Part shown: piece after piece, positions 11,317-20,241 of the stretch
How positions within the stretch are numbered: the stretch's first letter is position 1
Layout of the letters: each line of letters opens with the position of its first letter
Source: Pseudomonas mucidolens
GTDB lineage: Bacteria; Pseudomonadota; Gammaproteobacteria; Pseudomonadales; Pseudomonadaceae
Length of the DNA: 64,000 bases
Assembly (NCBI RefSeq): GCF_900106045.1
Contig: NZ_LT629802.1
Coordinates: 5,642,001 to 5,706,000 of the forward strand
Reading direction: 5' to 3'
Notes under the pieces: model-generated
The model's database searches: none
Told to the model about the DNA's origin: nothing
What the model saw: the letters and a program-made list of their open reading frames with translations, nothing else
Translations under genes and position numbers: made by a program

Positions 11317-12537
11317 ATGAACTCTCTATCTGCCAGGCACGGAACATTGCCCATCGTGATTGCCATTGTGCTGGGCATGATGCTGGGCTGGATTTACCCG
11401 GCCTTGGCTATCGATATGAAACCGCTCAGTGATGCCTTCATCAAGTTGGTGGGGGTAGTGATGCCGTTTCTCTTGTTTGTATTGGTATGCACAGGGGTTT
11501 CCGGCATCAGGCGTGAGCAAAAACATCGCCACATGGTGACCAGGGTCGTGGTGTATTTTCAACTGATGTCCCTCGCCGCGCTGGCGCTGGGCATGGCGGC
11601 GGGGCTGTTGTTCGAGCTGGATCAATCGCTGCTCTCAGGCCATTTAGCGGCGCCGGCAGTCCTCGGTGAAAGCCTGCATGAACTGTCGATGACATCTGTT
11701 TTGTCCAGCGTCTACAAGGTTTTTTCCCAAAGCCTGGTCTTGCAAGTGATGTTCCTGGCCCTGCTCTGCGGGTTGCTGATCGGTCGCGGGGGCGCTGTCG
11801 GCAATCGTTGTCTCGGTTATATGGAAGTTGCCGTACAAGGGCTGTTTCGCCTGTTGCGGATTATCTTGAAGTTCGCACCGCTGGCAGCCTTTGGCGCCAT
11901 GGCGTTTGTGGTGGGGAAATATGGCCCGGAATCGATATTGCCGTTGCTGAAATTTATTCTGGTTATTTACCTGGCCAGCGCGGTTTTTATTGTGGGTGTA
12001 TTGGCGGTGATTACTAAGTGGGTAGGTGTTCGATTATCCCGGTTGATTATATATTTGAAAGAAGAGTTGCTGTTGGTGGTGTTTACCGGTTCTTCGGTTG
12101 CGGCACTTCCGGGGTTTGTCGGGAAACTTGAGGCATTGGGCTGTGAGCGAAAGTTGGTTCGATTGGTACTGACCACCGGCTATACCTTCAATTTGTCCGG
12201 CAGCAATATTTACCTGACCACGGCGTTCATGTTCCTGGCGCATCTGGCAGGTGTGGAAATTGGCGTGCCGGAGCTGCTGGCGGTGTTGCTGGTCTGTTTG
12301 TTCACGTCACTGGGCTCGACCAGTGTGGCCGGTTCCGCCTTGTTTACGTTGATCGCCACCTTGAACATCCTGCAACTGGTGCCGGTGGAAGGGGTCGGCT
12401 TGTTGTTGGGCGTGGAGCGACTGATGAAGTGTCGCTCGTTGACCAATGTGCTGGGCAATTGCGTGGCGTGCCTGGCGATTTGCAGATGGCAGGGAGCGGT
12501 GGACCGTGAGGTATTGCGCCGCGAGTTGGCGACCTGA
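11317..12537 (+). CDS. DAACS-family dicarboxylate/amino-acid symporter
   Basis: Inner-membrane sodium- or proton-coupled symporter of the DctA/GltP family, 406 residues, eight helices plus two re-entrant loops. The family core is visible: serine-rich loop FTGSSVAALPGFVGKLEALG (about 250-269) and TTGYTFNLSGSNIYLTTAF, which corresponds to the NLDGT substrate/cation motif of DctA with D to S and T to S changes. Substrate is therefore likely a C4-dicarboxylate or acidic amino acid but may differ from DctA. Divergent from the LysR gene and convergent with the exported lyase gene. Confidence 0.88.
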   Translation: MNSLSARHGTLPIVIAIVLGMMLGWIYPALAIDMKPLSDAFIKLVGVVMPFLLFVLVCTGVSGIRREQKHRHMVTRVVVYFQLMSLAALALGMAAGLLFELDQSLLSGHLAAPAVLGESLHELSMTSVLSSVYKVFSQSLVLQVMFLALLCGLLIGRGGAVGNRCLGYMEVAVQGLFRLLRIILKFAPLAAFGAMAFVVGKYGPESILPLLKFILVIYLASAVFIVGVLAVITKWVGVRLSRLIIYLKEELLLVVFTGSSVAALPGFVGKLEALGCERKLVRLVLTTGYTFNLSGSNIYLTTAFMFLAHLAGVEIGVPELLAVLLVCLFTSLGSTSVAGSALFTLIATLNILQLVPVEGVGLLLGVERLMKCRSLTNVLGNCVACLAICRWQGAVDREVLRRELAT

Positions 12538-12613
12538 AGGTGCTTCATCTTTCAGCGCTCCAGCGGCTCAACAGTGGGAAGGAGCAAGCCCCGTCCCACG
12601 GACTGATCGCATG

Positions 12614-14224
12614 TTAATCCTGTTGATTGGCCAGCTTATCGAACGCCTTATCCAGATCACCTTCGGCTTTCATCAGCTTCACCCGACGCTCGGCCAGCCA
12701 CTGCTGGTCGCTGTCCAGGGATTTGCGGGCCTCAACCAGCATGCGCTTGACCTCTTCGGGCTGCGGTCCTCCCGTGCCCTTGCGAGTCTTGACCATGGTG
12801 GTGGGGGACAGCGCTGCGCGAAAGGCAGCCTCATCCAGTGGCAGCGTGTTGGGCGCCCATTTGTATTTGTCCGCGGCCTGGCGATACAGCTTCTGCGCAT
12901 CCGCGTAGGCGAAGGTTTTCGGTGTGCTGCCGTTGCTGCGTGCTTCTGTCACGATCAGCGACGCGAAGCTGTGGCCAATTCGGAACGGCACCTTGTATTG
13001 ACGCTCCAAAGTGTCGGCCAGCTCCATGGACGTGGTCCACTCCGACTCCAGTTCCTCTAGCGCCCGCTGCGGGTTGACCTGCAAGGCGTCCAGCACCGCA
13101 TCCAGGTTCTTGAACATGGAGGCGGTGGAGCGGAACAGTCCCAGCGAGTCGAAGGCGAACTTGTAATCGGTCATTCCCGTGGTGACGTTATGGGCACGCA
13201 GCGTCACGCCTTGTGCCTGGCTCACCACATTCGAGGCCGCTTCACGGGTACGCATCAGCAATCCAGGGTTACGTTTTTGCGGCATCGCGCTGCTGGTGTA
13301 GGTGGACTGTTCATCCAGTAGCAACCACGGACGGATCTGGTGATATTGAGTATGGATATCGCCAATCATCGCTCCGACGCGAATCGCTGAGGATGCCGCG
13401 AGGTTGGCGGCCTCGATCGGAATGTCATAGGTGGAGACCTGGCTGGAGTCCAGTGAGTTCTCCCTTACGCCATCGAAGCCCAGTAACAGGGCCAGGCGCT
13501 CGCGGTTCAACGGGTAAGCAGAATTTGCCAGGACTGCCGTGCCCATGGGGCTCAGGTTAAGGCGGGCATAGAGTTCGCGGATGCGCTGGCCATCGCGCTC
13601 AAACGCCGCTTCAAACGCCAGCAAATAATGGGCATAGCTGATGGGCATGGCCTGCACACCGTTGGTGTAGGCCGGTACCAGGGTGTCGACGTTCTTTTCC
13701 GCGAGAGCCAGGATGCGCTGGCGAGTGGCATTCAAGGCGCCACTGTAGGCCAGCACTTGAGTTCGCAGGTTGGCCAGGCGGTAGGTGGCGAGCATGTCCT
13801 GGCGACTGCGGCCTGAGTGAATCAGCGAGCCTTCGGGACCGATCTTGTCGGTCATGATCTTTTCCAGTTGCAGCACATCGCTGGGGCGCTTGCCGCCAGG
13901 CTGGTCGGCCTGGTCAATGGCGTAGCGCACGCCGCCGGCGATCTTGCGGCCCATCTGGGGCGTGACGATGCGCTCTTCGGTCAGCATCACAATCGAGGCT
14001 TTGTTGATGCGGTTGAGCCAGGCGAACTGAGTTTGGGTGGGGTCACCCTTGGTCTTGCGCTGCGTTTGCGACGCGTCCGGCGTGGCACCGATTTTCGCCG
14101 CCTGGGCCGCGCATTGTTCAGTGGTGTTGCACGGCAGTTGGCCAGTGTCGGCGGCATAGGCGCCGTAGCTGCTGAGCAGCGCGACGACGACGGCGAGGTG
14201 GATCAAGGTTTTTTTGGTATTCAC
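12614..14224 (-). CDS. Exported argininosuccinate-lyase-like enzyme (fumarase/aspartase superfamily)
   Basis: Predicted to eliminate an amine from an N-substituted aspartate, releasing fumarate; the true substrate is unknown. The 536-residue product starts with a clear Sec signal peptide (TLIHLAVVVALLSSYGAYAA, cleavage near 25), unlike cytosolic argininosuccinate lyase (about 460 residues). Superfamily motifs: IHSGRSRQDM (136-144, cf. HTGRSRND), YAHYLLAFEAAF (about 197), SPMGTAVLANSAYPLNRE and the flexible catalytic loop SSAMPQKRNP (311-320). The acid histidine of the ASL segment THLQRAQP aligns with Asn188 (TNGVQAMP), so the chemistry may be altered. Only 18 bases separate its stop-proximal partner OprD gene from its start: the porin is upstream in the same operon. 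Confidence 0.82.
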   Translation of the reverse strand: MNTKKTLIHLAVVVALLSSYGAYAADTGQLPCNTTEQCAAQAAKIGATPDASQTQRKTKGDPTQTQFAWLNRINKASIVMLTEERIVTPQMGRKIAGGVRYAIDQADQPGGKRPSDVLQLEKIMTDKIGPEGSLIHSGRSRQDMLATYRLANLRTQVLAYSGALNATRQRILALAEKNVDTLVPAYTNGVQAMPISYAHYLLAFEAAFERDGQRIRELYARLNLSPMGTAVLANSAYPLNRERLALLLGFDGVRENSLDSSQVSTYDIPIEAANLAASSAIRVGAMIGDIHTQYHQIRPWLLLDEQSTYTSSAMPQKRNPGLLMRTREAASNVVSQAQGVTLRAHNVTTGMTDYKFAFDSLGLFRSTASMFKNLDAVLDALQVNPQRALEELESEWTTSMELADTLERQYKVPFRIGHSFASLIVTEARSNGSTPKTFAYADAQKLYRQAADKYKWAPNTLPLDEAAFRAALSPTTMVKTRKGTGGPQPEEVKRMLVEARKSLDSDQQWLAERRVKLMKAEGDLDKAFDKLANQQD

Positions 14225-14242
14225 GGCAAGGCTCCGAAAAAA

Positions 14243-15490
14243 TTACAACAGGGGCAAGGTGTAGCTGACGATGAAGCGGTTCTGGTCAACGTCGTTGCCT
14301 GAGCCGTTGCTTCGGTAGGTTGCGTTGCGCCATTTCACGCCGAGATTCTTCAGCGTACCGCTCTGAAATACATAGCCGATGTCGGTGTCGCGTTCCCACT
14401 CGGTGCCTTCCACGCCACGGGAACGCTCGAAGTTATCGCCCTTGACGTAGCGCGTCATGAAGGTCAGCCCGGGCCAGCCGATGGCCGCGAAGTCATAGTC
14501 ATAGCGCGCTTGCCAGGAGCGCTCTTCCGGACTGGCGAAGTCCGCCGAGACCATCACGTAGTTGACCAGGTAGGAGTCGGTGCCATCCAAGTGTGGAAAC
14601 CCGGTAGCCCCTTTCATGCGCTGGTAGGCAGCGCCGAACGAGTGGCCCTGAATGCTGTAAGTGAACCGGGCGCCGAAGGCTTGGTTGTCGACGTTAGTGT
14701 TGCCCGCCTTATTGGAGTCGGCGTAGCGCAGGTCGGTCTTGAATGACTGCGACTTGCCCAGGGGCAGGGTGTGCAACAGGTTGAAGATGTGTTGCTTGTA
14801 GTTATTCTCGAGGCCGGCATAGTGGTATCCGGTGGTGAGGTGTTTCGTCCACTTGTAGCTGGCGCTGGCGAAGTCGAATTTGTCGCTGGGCGTCGCCCCC
14901 TTGATGCCTTTGCCGGCGACTTCGAGGTCGTCATGGCCGCTGACGTTGCGCAGGGTGTTGCTCGTCAGGCGTCCGGCGTTGAAGGTCAGGCCGTCGATGT
15001 CCTGACTGCTCAACTGAGTACCGCGAAAGGTCTGGGGCAGCAGGCGGCTGTCGTTTGACAGGGCAATGGGCAGTCTTGGCTCCAGGGTGCCGACTTTCAA
15101 CACTGACTTGGAAATGCGCACCTTGGCCGCCGCGCCCAGGCGACTGTAGCTGTCTGGAGCCTTTTCATCGCCTACCGGCAACAGGCCACTGTTCTGCCGG
15201 TCGGGACCGGAGTCGAGCTTCAACCCCAGCAACCCACTGGCATCGATACCGAAGCCCACCAGCCCCTCGGTAAACCCCGACTGATAGTTCAGGATCATGC
15301 CTTGGGCCCATTCATCGCGCTTGGATTGCCTGGCGCCATCCTGGTGATAGTCGCTGTTGAAGTAGAAGTTTCGAAGTTCCAGGTCAGCCTTGCTGTCCTT
15401 GAAAAAATCCGCCTCCGCGAAAGAGGGGAACGCCAGGGTCAAACCCAGGGTGGCCGACGTGAGGCCCAGGGCAATAGGGGATTTATTCAT
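14243..15490 (-). CDS. OprD-family outer-membrane porin
   Basis: Substrate-specific 18-strand porin for small carboxylates or basic amino acids. 415 residues with a signal peptide (MNKSPIALGLTSATLGLTLAFPSFAEA), the OprD N-terminal pattern ADFFKDSKADLELRNFYFNSDYH (split) with DEWAQGM following, and a C-terminal strand ending in YTLPLL. First gene of a two-gene operon with the exported lyase; 18 bases lie between them. It would admit the lyase substrate. Confidence 0.92.
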   Translation of the reverse strand: MNKSPIALGLTSATLGLTLAFPSFAEADFFKDSKADLELRNFYFNSDYHQDGARQSKRDEWAQGMILNYQSGFTEGLVGFGIDASGLLGLKLDSGPDRQNSGLLPVGDEKAPDSYSRLGAAAKVRISKSVLKVGTLEPRLPIALSNDSRLLPQTFRGTQLSSQDIDGLTFNAGRLTSNTLRNVSGHDDLEVAGKGIKGATPSDKFDFASASYKWTKHLTTGYHYAGLENNYKQHIFNLLHTLPLGKSQSFKTDLRYADSNKAGNTNVDNQAFGARFTYSIQGHSFGAAYQRMKGATGFPHLDGTDSYLVNYVMVSADFASPEERSWQARYDYDFAAIGWPGLTFMTRYVKGDNFERSRGVEGTEWERDTDIGYVFQSGTLKNLGVKWRNATYRSNGSGNDVDQNRFIVSYTLPLL

Positions 15491-15757
15491 TGTTGTTTCC
15501 CGTTGGCTGCTGCTTGTTTTTAGAGTTGTGTGGCTGGGCGGCGACAGGGAGGCGCGCCCGGCTAGCGCAGGCTAACGATTTGGTCGTCAGATTGAAAATA
15601 TATAGAAAGTGTCAGATTGATATGTTTTGGATATGCTTGTCGTACGCGCCATCACGCATGCCGACTTTATCCGTAGCGCCTCAGCCCTGAAGTTTGTCCT
15701 GACGCGTCATTAGATCTAGGCTGTGCCGCTAACCCGCAGCGAAGAAGGAATCCACCG

Positions 15758-16519
15758 ATGACCTGGTCCGCCAAGCAGTATTCGATGTTCGAACAACAGC
15801 GTACCCGACCCGTGCGGGATCTGGTTGCGGCGATCCCGGAAATGGCTGTGCGCGCCGCAGTCGACCTGGGCTGTGGCCCCGGTAACTCCACTGAAATCCT
15901 GGCGCAGCGCTTCCCCAATGCGACCGTGACCGGCCTCGACAGCTCCGAAGACATGCTGGTCAGCGCACGCGAAAGGTTGCCCGCGCTCCACTTCGAACTG
16001 GCCGACATCGGCACCTGGAATCCAGCGCAAAAAGTCGATGTGATCCTCGCCAATGCTTCGCTGCAATGGCTGCCGGACCACGCCACGCTGTATCCGCATC
16101 TGGCCGAGCAACTGGCGCCTGGAGGCGTATTGGCCGTGCAAACCCCGGACAACCTCAATGAGCCCGCCCACGCAGTGGCGCGTGAAGTGGCGGCAGACGT
16201 CCGTTGGGCGGGCAAGATCGGTACGGTCAAGCACAACGAGCGCCACACCGCGAGCTACTACTTCGAGCTACTTGGCCGGTGCTGTGACACCGTCGACGTA
16301 TGGCGCACCACCTATCATCATCCGCTCAGTGACCATGGCGCGGTGGTGGAGTGGTTCAAGGCTTCGGCATTGCGCCCATTCCTGGCGCCACTGGACGATG
16401 CCGAGAAAAGCGCATTCCTCGACACCTATCTGGCGCGGATCACCGAGGCCTATCCGGCCTTGGAGGATGGCAGCGTATTACTGGCTTTTCCGCGGCTGTT
16501 CATCATCGCCACACGCTAA
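15758..16519 (+). CDS. tam: Trans-aconitate 2-methyltransferase
   Basis: SAM-dependent enzyme that methylates trans-aconitate, detoxifying this spontaneous TCA-cycle by-product. 253 residues, the family size; begins MTWSAKQYSMFEQQRTRP, with SAM motif I VDLGCGPGNSTEIL at about 36-49 and NASLQWLPDH near 99. AAGGAA lies nine bases before the ATG. Convergent with the hydrolase at 16543. Confidence 0.92.
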   Translation: MTWSAKQYSMFEQQRTRPVRDLVAAIPEMAVRAAVDLGCGPGNSTEILAQRFPNATVTGLDSSEDMLVSARERLPALHFELADIGTWNPAQKVDVILANASLQWLPDHATLYPHLAEQLAPGGVLAVQTPDNLNEPAHAVAREVAADVRWAGKIGTVKHNERHTASYYFELLGRCCDTVDVWRTTYHHPLSDHGAVVEWFKASALRPFLAPLDDAEKSAFLDTYLARITEAYPALEDGSVLLAFPRLFIIATR

Positions 16520-16530
16520 CGTCTCAGGCG

Positions 16531-16559
16531 CTCAAGTGGCGGTCAGATTGCCACTTGAG
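16531..16559. terminator. Hairpin between tam and the cysteine hydrolase gene
   Basis: Perfect ten-base stem CTCAAGTGGC / GCCACTTGAG with a nine-base loop. It overlaps the last codons of the minus-strand hydrolase gene. There is no T-run, so it may be a poor terminator or a transcript-end protector. Confidence 0.55.
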
Positions 16560-17103
16560 TCGTCAGAAATTCATCTGCCGCTACTACGCTCGCATAACCA
16601 AACGCCAATGAGGCCATATAAGCGCCATGCACCTGGGCTGCCGGGATGGTCACGCCGTTGAACTCCAGGTCGCGCGTGGCGCAGGCATCGTGGATCACCG
16701 TGACCTTGTAGCCCAGGTCTGCCGCTGCCCGCACGACCCCATCGATGCACATGTGGCTCATGCTGCCGACTACCACCAGATCGGTGATGCTGCGTTGTTC
16801 CAGCAGTTCGCGCAGGTGGGTCTCGCGAAACGCATTCACGAAGTGTTTGAGTACCACCGGCTCGTGGTGTTCGTTCAACACTTTGGGATGCAGATGTGCG
16901 CCTTCCGAGCCCGGCGTGAAGAAAGGCGCATCTTGCGATGTGAACTCATGACGCACATGGATCACCGCATCGCCGGCCTGGCGAAATGCTTTGAGTAGTC
17001 GCTGTGCCTTATCTGCAGCCGCTTCCACCCCGTCAAGCGGCCATTTGCCCTGGGGGAAGTAGTCCTTCTGGATATCGATTAGGATGAGTGCTTGCTTGGT
17101 CAT
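16543..17103 (-). CDS. Isochorismatase-family cysteine hydrolase
   Basis: Cytosolic amidase-type hydrolase of the isochorismatase/nicotinamidase fold, 186 residues from MTKQALILIDIQKDYF. The triad is visible: Asp10, Lys86 and Cys119 (SHMCID). The ATG at 17103 starts the conserved domain; an upstream in-frame ATG adds a 30-residue non-conserved tail. Substrate cannot be told from sequence. Confidence 0.88.
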   Translation of the reverse strand: MTKQALILIDIQKDYFPQGKWPLDGVEAAADKAQRLLKAFRQAGDAVIHVRHEFTSQDAPFFTPGSEGAHLHPKVLNEHHEPVVLKHFVNAFRETHLRELLEQRSITDLVVVGSMSHMCIDGVVRAAADLGYKVTVIHDACATRDLEFNGVTIPAAQVHGAYMASLAFGYASVVAADEFLTTQVAI

Positions 17104-17411
17104 AAAGGTTGCCTCGTGATGGGTTGATGCGTTCAGTATCGTGGCTGGCGCATGGTTTTGGGATTGGCCACACCGACAATAGCAGGGAGGCAAACTGACG
17201 ATGGCTCAGGAGCGCTCGATTATCGAGCAATGCCTGGATCGTGCAAATTACCGCGTCACGGCTGGCGCATCGTGCATAAGCAAACGGGCCAAGTGCTATC
17301 ACGCGCCTCGCATCTGTTTGATTTGCGTCGGCTTCCTCGGTCCGCCTGCGGCTTGGCCTGATCCCTGCAACTCAAAGCCTACATACCTGGCTGGATCGCC
17401 AAGGGGGCTGC
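17104..17411. other. Intergenic region with a possible broken small ORF
   Basis: 308 bases between the hydrolase and DUF3182 genes. On the plus strand, an ATG at 17201 after GGGAGGC opens MAQERSIIEQCLDRANYRVT in one frame; the next frame continues as GWRIVHKQTGQVLSRASHLF and ends at 17361. Joined by one frameshift near 17260 they would make a 50-60 residue protein. This could be a decayed small gene or coincidence. Confidence 0.3.
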
Positions 17412-18521
17412 ATGAACTCCAATCAGCGCAAAAACCTCGTCGTCGCCCATTCGGTTTGTCCGACGGCGCCGCTCCATGAAGTGAATACCAACCTCCAGCT
17501 CGCCCGTTGGCTGGCGCGCACGCTCGGGCTTGAGTTCGGCGGCAGCTATAGCGCCGAGCAACATGCCCATCTGGAGGTGTATTTATTGCCGACCCAGACC
17601 CTTGTGGGACCGGCGCAGGCGTTGTCCCTCGGCGTGAAGGGGCCGGAAGACCTGTGGGGCGGGTATGTCGATCACGATTTCATCTGCACCAAGGCTATCA
17701 GCCACGGCCTGCGCAGTAGCGACGCGATTGCGCCCGAGGGCTGGTCGCCGTTGTTTTCCGAGCGCGTGCGTGGGGTGGTGCTGGACGGCCTGAGCGTGTT
17801 TGCCCTGCAGGATGCGCTCGATGCGGCCACGCACGTGCTATATGGCGGCCCGATGCGTCTGAAACCGGTGCATGCCTGCGCCGGGCGCGGTCAGGAAGTG
17901 GTGCGTAGCCTCGACGAATTCGAGGCCATACTCGCTCGTCCCGATGCCGCGCAGCTGTTCAGCGAAGGCGTGGTGCTGGAGCAGGACTTGCAAGAAGTGG
18001 TGACCCACAGCGTCGGCCAGAGTTTTATCGGCGGTCATGTCTTCAGTTATTGCGGTGAACAGTTCCTGACCGAGGACGGGCAGGGCGAAGCCGTCTATGG
18101 CGGTTCTGAGCTGCTGGTGGTTCAGGGTTACTACGAAGATCTGCTCGCCCTTGAGCTGCCGGATGATGTGCGCTTGGCCATCAATCAGGCCCAGACATTC
18201 GATAACGCGGCAGATGAGGCCTATCCTGGTTTTTATGCGTCCCGACGCAACTACGACATTGCCCAGGGCCTGGATGCTGAAGGTCAACGCCGCAGTGGTG
18301 TGCTGGAGCAATCCTGGCGCATGGGCGGCGCCAGCGGCGCGGAAGTCGCGGCGCTGCAAAGCTTCATCGACAACCCCGGGCTGAAGGCGGTTCGCGTGTC
18401 ATCCGTGGAAACCTATGTCGAGCAGGCCTTGCCCACCGGTGCCATTGAGGTTTATCGAGGACCGGCAGACAGCAGTGACTTCCTTCTCAAATATGTAACG
18501 GTCAAATCCTATGACGGCTAG
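17412..18521 (+). CDS. DUF3182 family protein
   Basis: 369-residue cytosolic protein of unknown function that I recognise as the DUF3182 type common in pseudomonads. Segments such as GGPMRLKPVHACAGRGQEVV and GVVLEQDLQEVVTHSVGQSF are reminiscent of an ATP-grasp ligase fold, but this is only an impression. AAGGGGG precedes the ATG. Its last 11 bases overlap the start of the alpha/beta hydrolase, indicating translational coupling. Confidence 0.8.
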   Translation: MNSNQRKNLVVAHSVCPTAPLHEVNTNLQLARWLARTLGLEFGGSYSAEQHAHLEVYLLPTQTLVGPAQALSLGVKGPEDLWGGYVDHDFICTKAISHGLRSSDAIAPEGWSPLFSERVRGVVLDGLSVFALQDALDAATHVLYGGPMRLKPVHACAGRGQEVVRSLDEFEAILARPDAAQLFSEGVVLEQDLQEVVTHSVGQSFIGGHVFSYCGEQFLTEDGQGEAVYGGSELLVVQGYYEDLLALELPDDVRLAINQAQTFDNAADEAYPGFYASRRNYDIAQGLDAEGQRRSGVLEQSWRMGGASGAEVAALQSFIDNPGLKAVRVSSVETYVEQALPTGAIEVYRGPADSSDFLLKYVTVKSYDG

Positions 18522-19269
18522 AAGCGAAACCATCACTATCGAAATCGACGACGAGCAGATGAACGGCACCTTCCTCAGCCCCAAATCCAAGGTGCCGGGC
18601 GTGTTGTTTGTGCACGGCTGGGGCGGCAGCCAGGAGCGCGACCTGGAGCGCGCCAAAGGCATCGCCGGGCTGGGTTGCGTGTGCCTGACCTTCGACTTGC
18701 GCGGGCATGCCGACAATGGCATTCCGCTGTCGCGGGTTACCCGTGAGGACAATCTGCGCGACCTGCTGGCGGCCTACGATCGATTGCTGGCACATCCGGC
18801 CATCGACACCTCGGCGGTGGCGGTGGTGGGCACCAGTTACGGCGGCTATCTGTCGGCGATCCTCACCTCGTTGCGCCCGGTACGCTGGCTGGCGCTGCGA
18901 GTGCCGGCGCTGTACCGCGACGAGAAATGGCATACACCCAAGCGCGACCTGGATAAAGTCGATTTGCTCGATTACCGCAGTACCCTGGTAAACGCGCAAA
19001 CCAACCGCGCGTTACACGCGTGTGCGGCGTTTACCGGTGATGTGCTGATCGTCGAATCGGAAACCGATGATCATGTGCCCCATTCCACCATCATGAGTTA
19101 TCGGGCAGCCTGCCAGCAGACCCATTCCTTGACCCACCGGATCATCGACGGTGCCGACCATTCATTGACTGATCCGGTGTCCCAGCAGGCCTACACCTCG
19201 ATCCTGGTGAGCTGGGTGACCGAAATGGTGGTGGGCGAGCGCTTGAGCATTATCCAATCCCAGGGTTGA
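18511..19269 (+). CDS. Alpha/beta hydrolase (dienelactone-hydrolase/peptidase S9-like)
   Basis: 252-residue serine hydrolase. The oxyanion segment is LFVHGWGGSQERDLERAKG (near 31-49), the nucleophile elbow GTSYGGYLSAIL (near 107), and the acid/histidine end ESETDDHVPHS and GADHSLTDP. Overlaps the DUF3182 gene by 11 bases, so the two are translated together. Ends back-to-back with the convergent YbhN-like gene (TGA and TCA adjacent). Substrate unknown. Confidence 0.85.
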   Translation: MTARSETITIEIDDEQMNGTFLSPKSKVPGVLFVHGWGGSQERDLERAKGIAGLGCVCLTFDLRGHADNGIPLSRVTREDNLRDLLAAYDRLLAHPAIDTSAVAVVGTSYGGYLSAILTSLRPVRWLALRVPALYRDEKWHTPKRDLDKVDLLDYRSTLVNAQTNRALHACAAFTGDVLIVESETDDHVPHSTIMSYRAACQQTHSLTHRIIDGADHSLTDPVSQQAYTSILVSWVTEMVVGERLSIIQSQG

Positions 19270-20241
19270 TCAAGAGGGTGTCTTTTTCACCCGCAGTGCC
19301 TTGGCCTTGGCCTCCACGCCGAGGTACATCACCAGCGCCACCAGCAGCGGCAAGATAAAATAGATCGCCCGATAGGCAATCAAGCCGGCCAGCAGACTGC
19401 CGCGTGATGCTTCGTGTTGCAGCAGCGCGATAAACACCGCCTCCAACACGCCAAGCCCCGCAGGAATATGCGTCACCACCCCGGCGATGCTGCTGATCAA
19501 CAACACGCCCAGCACCACCGGATACTCGAGGTTTTTCGGCAACAAGGTAAAAATCACCGCAGCCATCAGCGACCAATTCAGCGCGCCGAGTGCCAGTTGC
19601 AGCAGCGCCATGCGCAAAGACGGCAGATTGATCTCGATGCCCCGCACCGACCAAGACCGGCGCTGGGAAAAACGGCAGGCCGCCAAGTAACTCAAACTGG
19701 CCAGTAGCAGCAGAACGCCGACCCCTTGCAATGCGCCGCTGCTGAGTTTCCAGCCTGGCGGCAGTGTCACCAGGCCGCTGCAGAACACCGCGCCGGCCAG
19801 GGTCATGTAGCCAAACCAGTTGGTGGCCAGGCTCAAGCCAAGGATTTTTGCGATATTGCCGTTGCTGACACCCAGTCGTGAATACAACCGATAGCGCATG
19901 GCGATACCGCCGACCCAGGCGCTTAGGTTGAGGTTGAACGCGTAGCTGATGAACCCTACCGGCAGGATCTGTTTCCAGCGCAAGGGCTGGCGCACATAGG
20001 TGCGACCGATCAAGTCGAAACATGCATATACCAGGAAGCTGCACAGGGTCAGCCCGGCCGCGATCAGCAAGGTCCGCAGTTTGAAGTCGCTGAGGGTCGC
20101 GAGCACTTCACTCCAGTCGATACGCCGGGCGAGCAGGGTGAACAGCACGATCAGCAGCAGGAAAAAAGCGATGGTGAGGGGCTTTTTCCAGCGCGCGAAA
20201 AACCCTGGTTGTCTACCGTCAGCCGCGTGGGCTTGGGTCAT
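19270..20241 (-). CDS. YbhN-like lysylphosphatidylglycerol synthase transmembrane-domain protein
   Basis: 323-residue polytopic inner-membrane protein of the LPG_synthase_TM family, with about eight hydrophobic segments (e.g. TIAFFLLLIVLFTLLARRID and LLQLALGALNWSLMAAVIF). It lacks the cytosolic catalytic domain of MprF, so a flippase-like or structural role is more likely than lipid aminoacylation. In E. coli the ybhN, clsB (ybhO) and ybhP genes are neighbours, and the same trio occurs here; its start overlaps the clsB end by 23 bases. Confidence 0.85.
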   Translation of the reverse strand: MTQAHAADGRQPGFFARWKKPLTIAFFLLLIVLFTLLARRIDWSEVLATLSDFKLRTLLIAAGLTLCSFLVYACFDLIGRTYVRQPLRWKQILPVGFISYAFNLNLSAWVGGIAMRYRLYSRLGVSNGNIAKILGLSLATNWFGYMTLAGAVFCSGLVTLPPGWKLSSGALQGVGVLLLLASLSYLAACRFSQRRSWSVRGIEINLPSLRMALLQLALGALNWSLMAAVIFTLLPKNLEYPVVLGVLLISSIAGVVTHIPAGLGVLEAVFIALLQHEASRGSLLAGLIAYRAIYFILPLLVALVMYLGVEAKAKALRVKKTPS

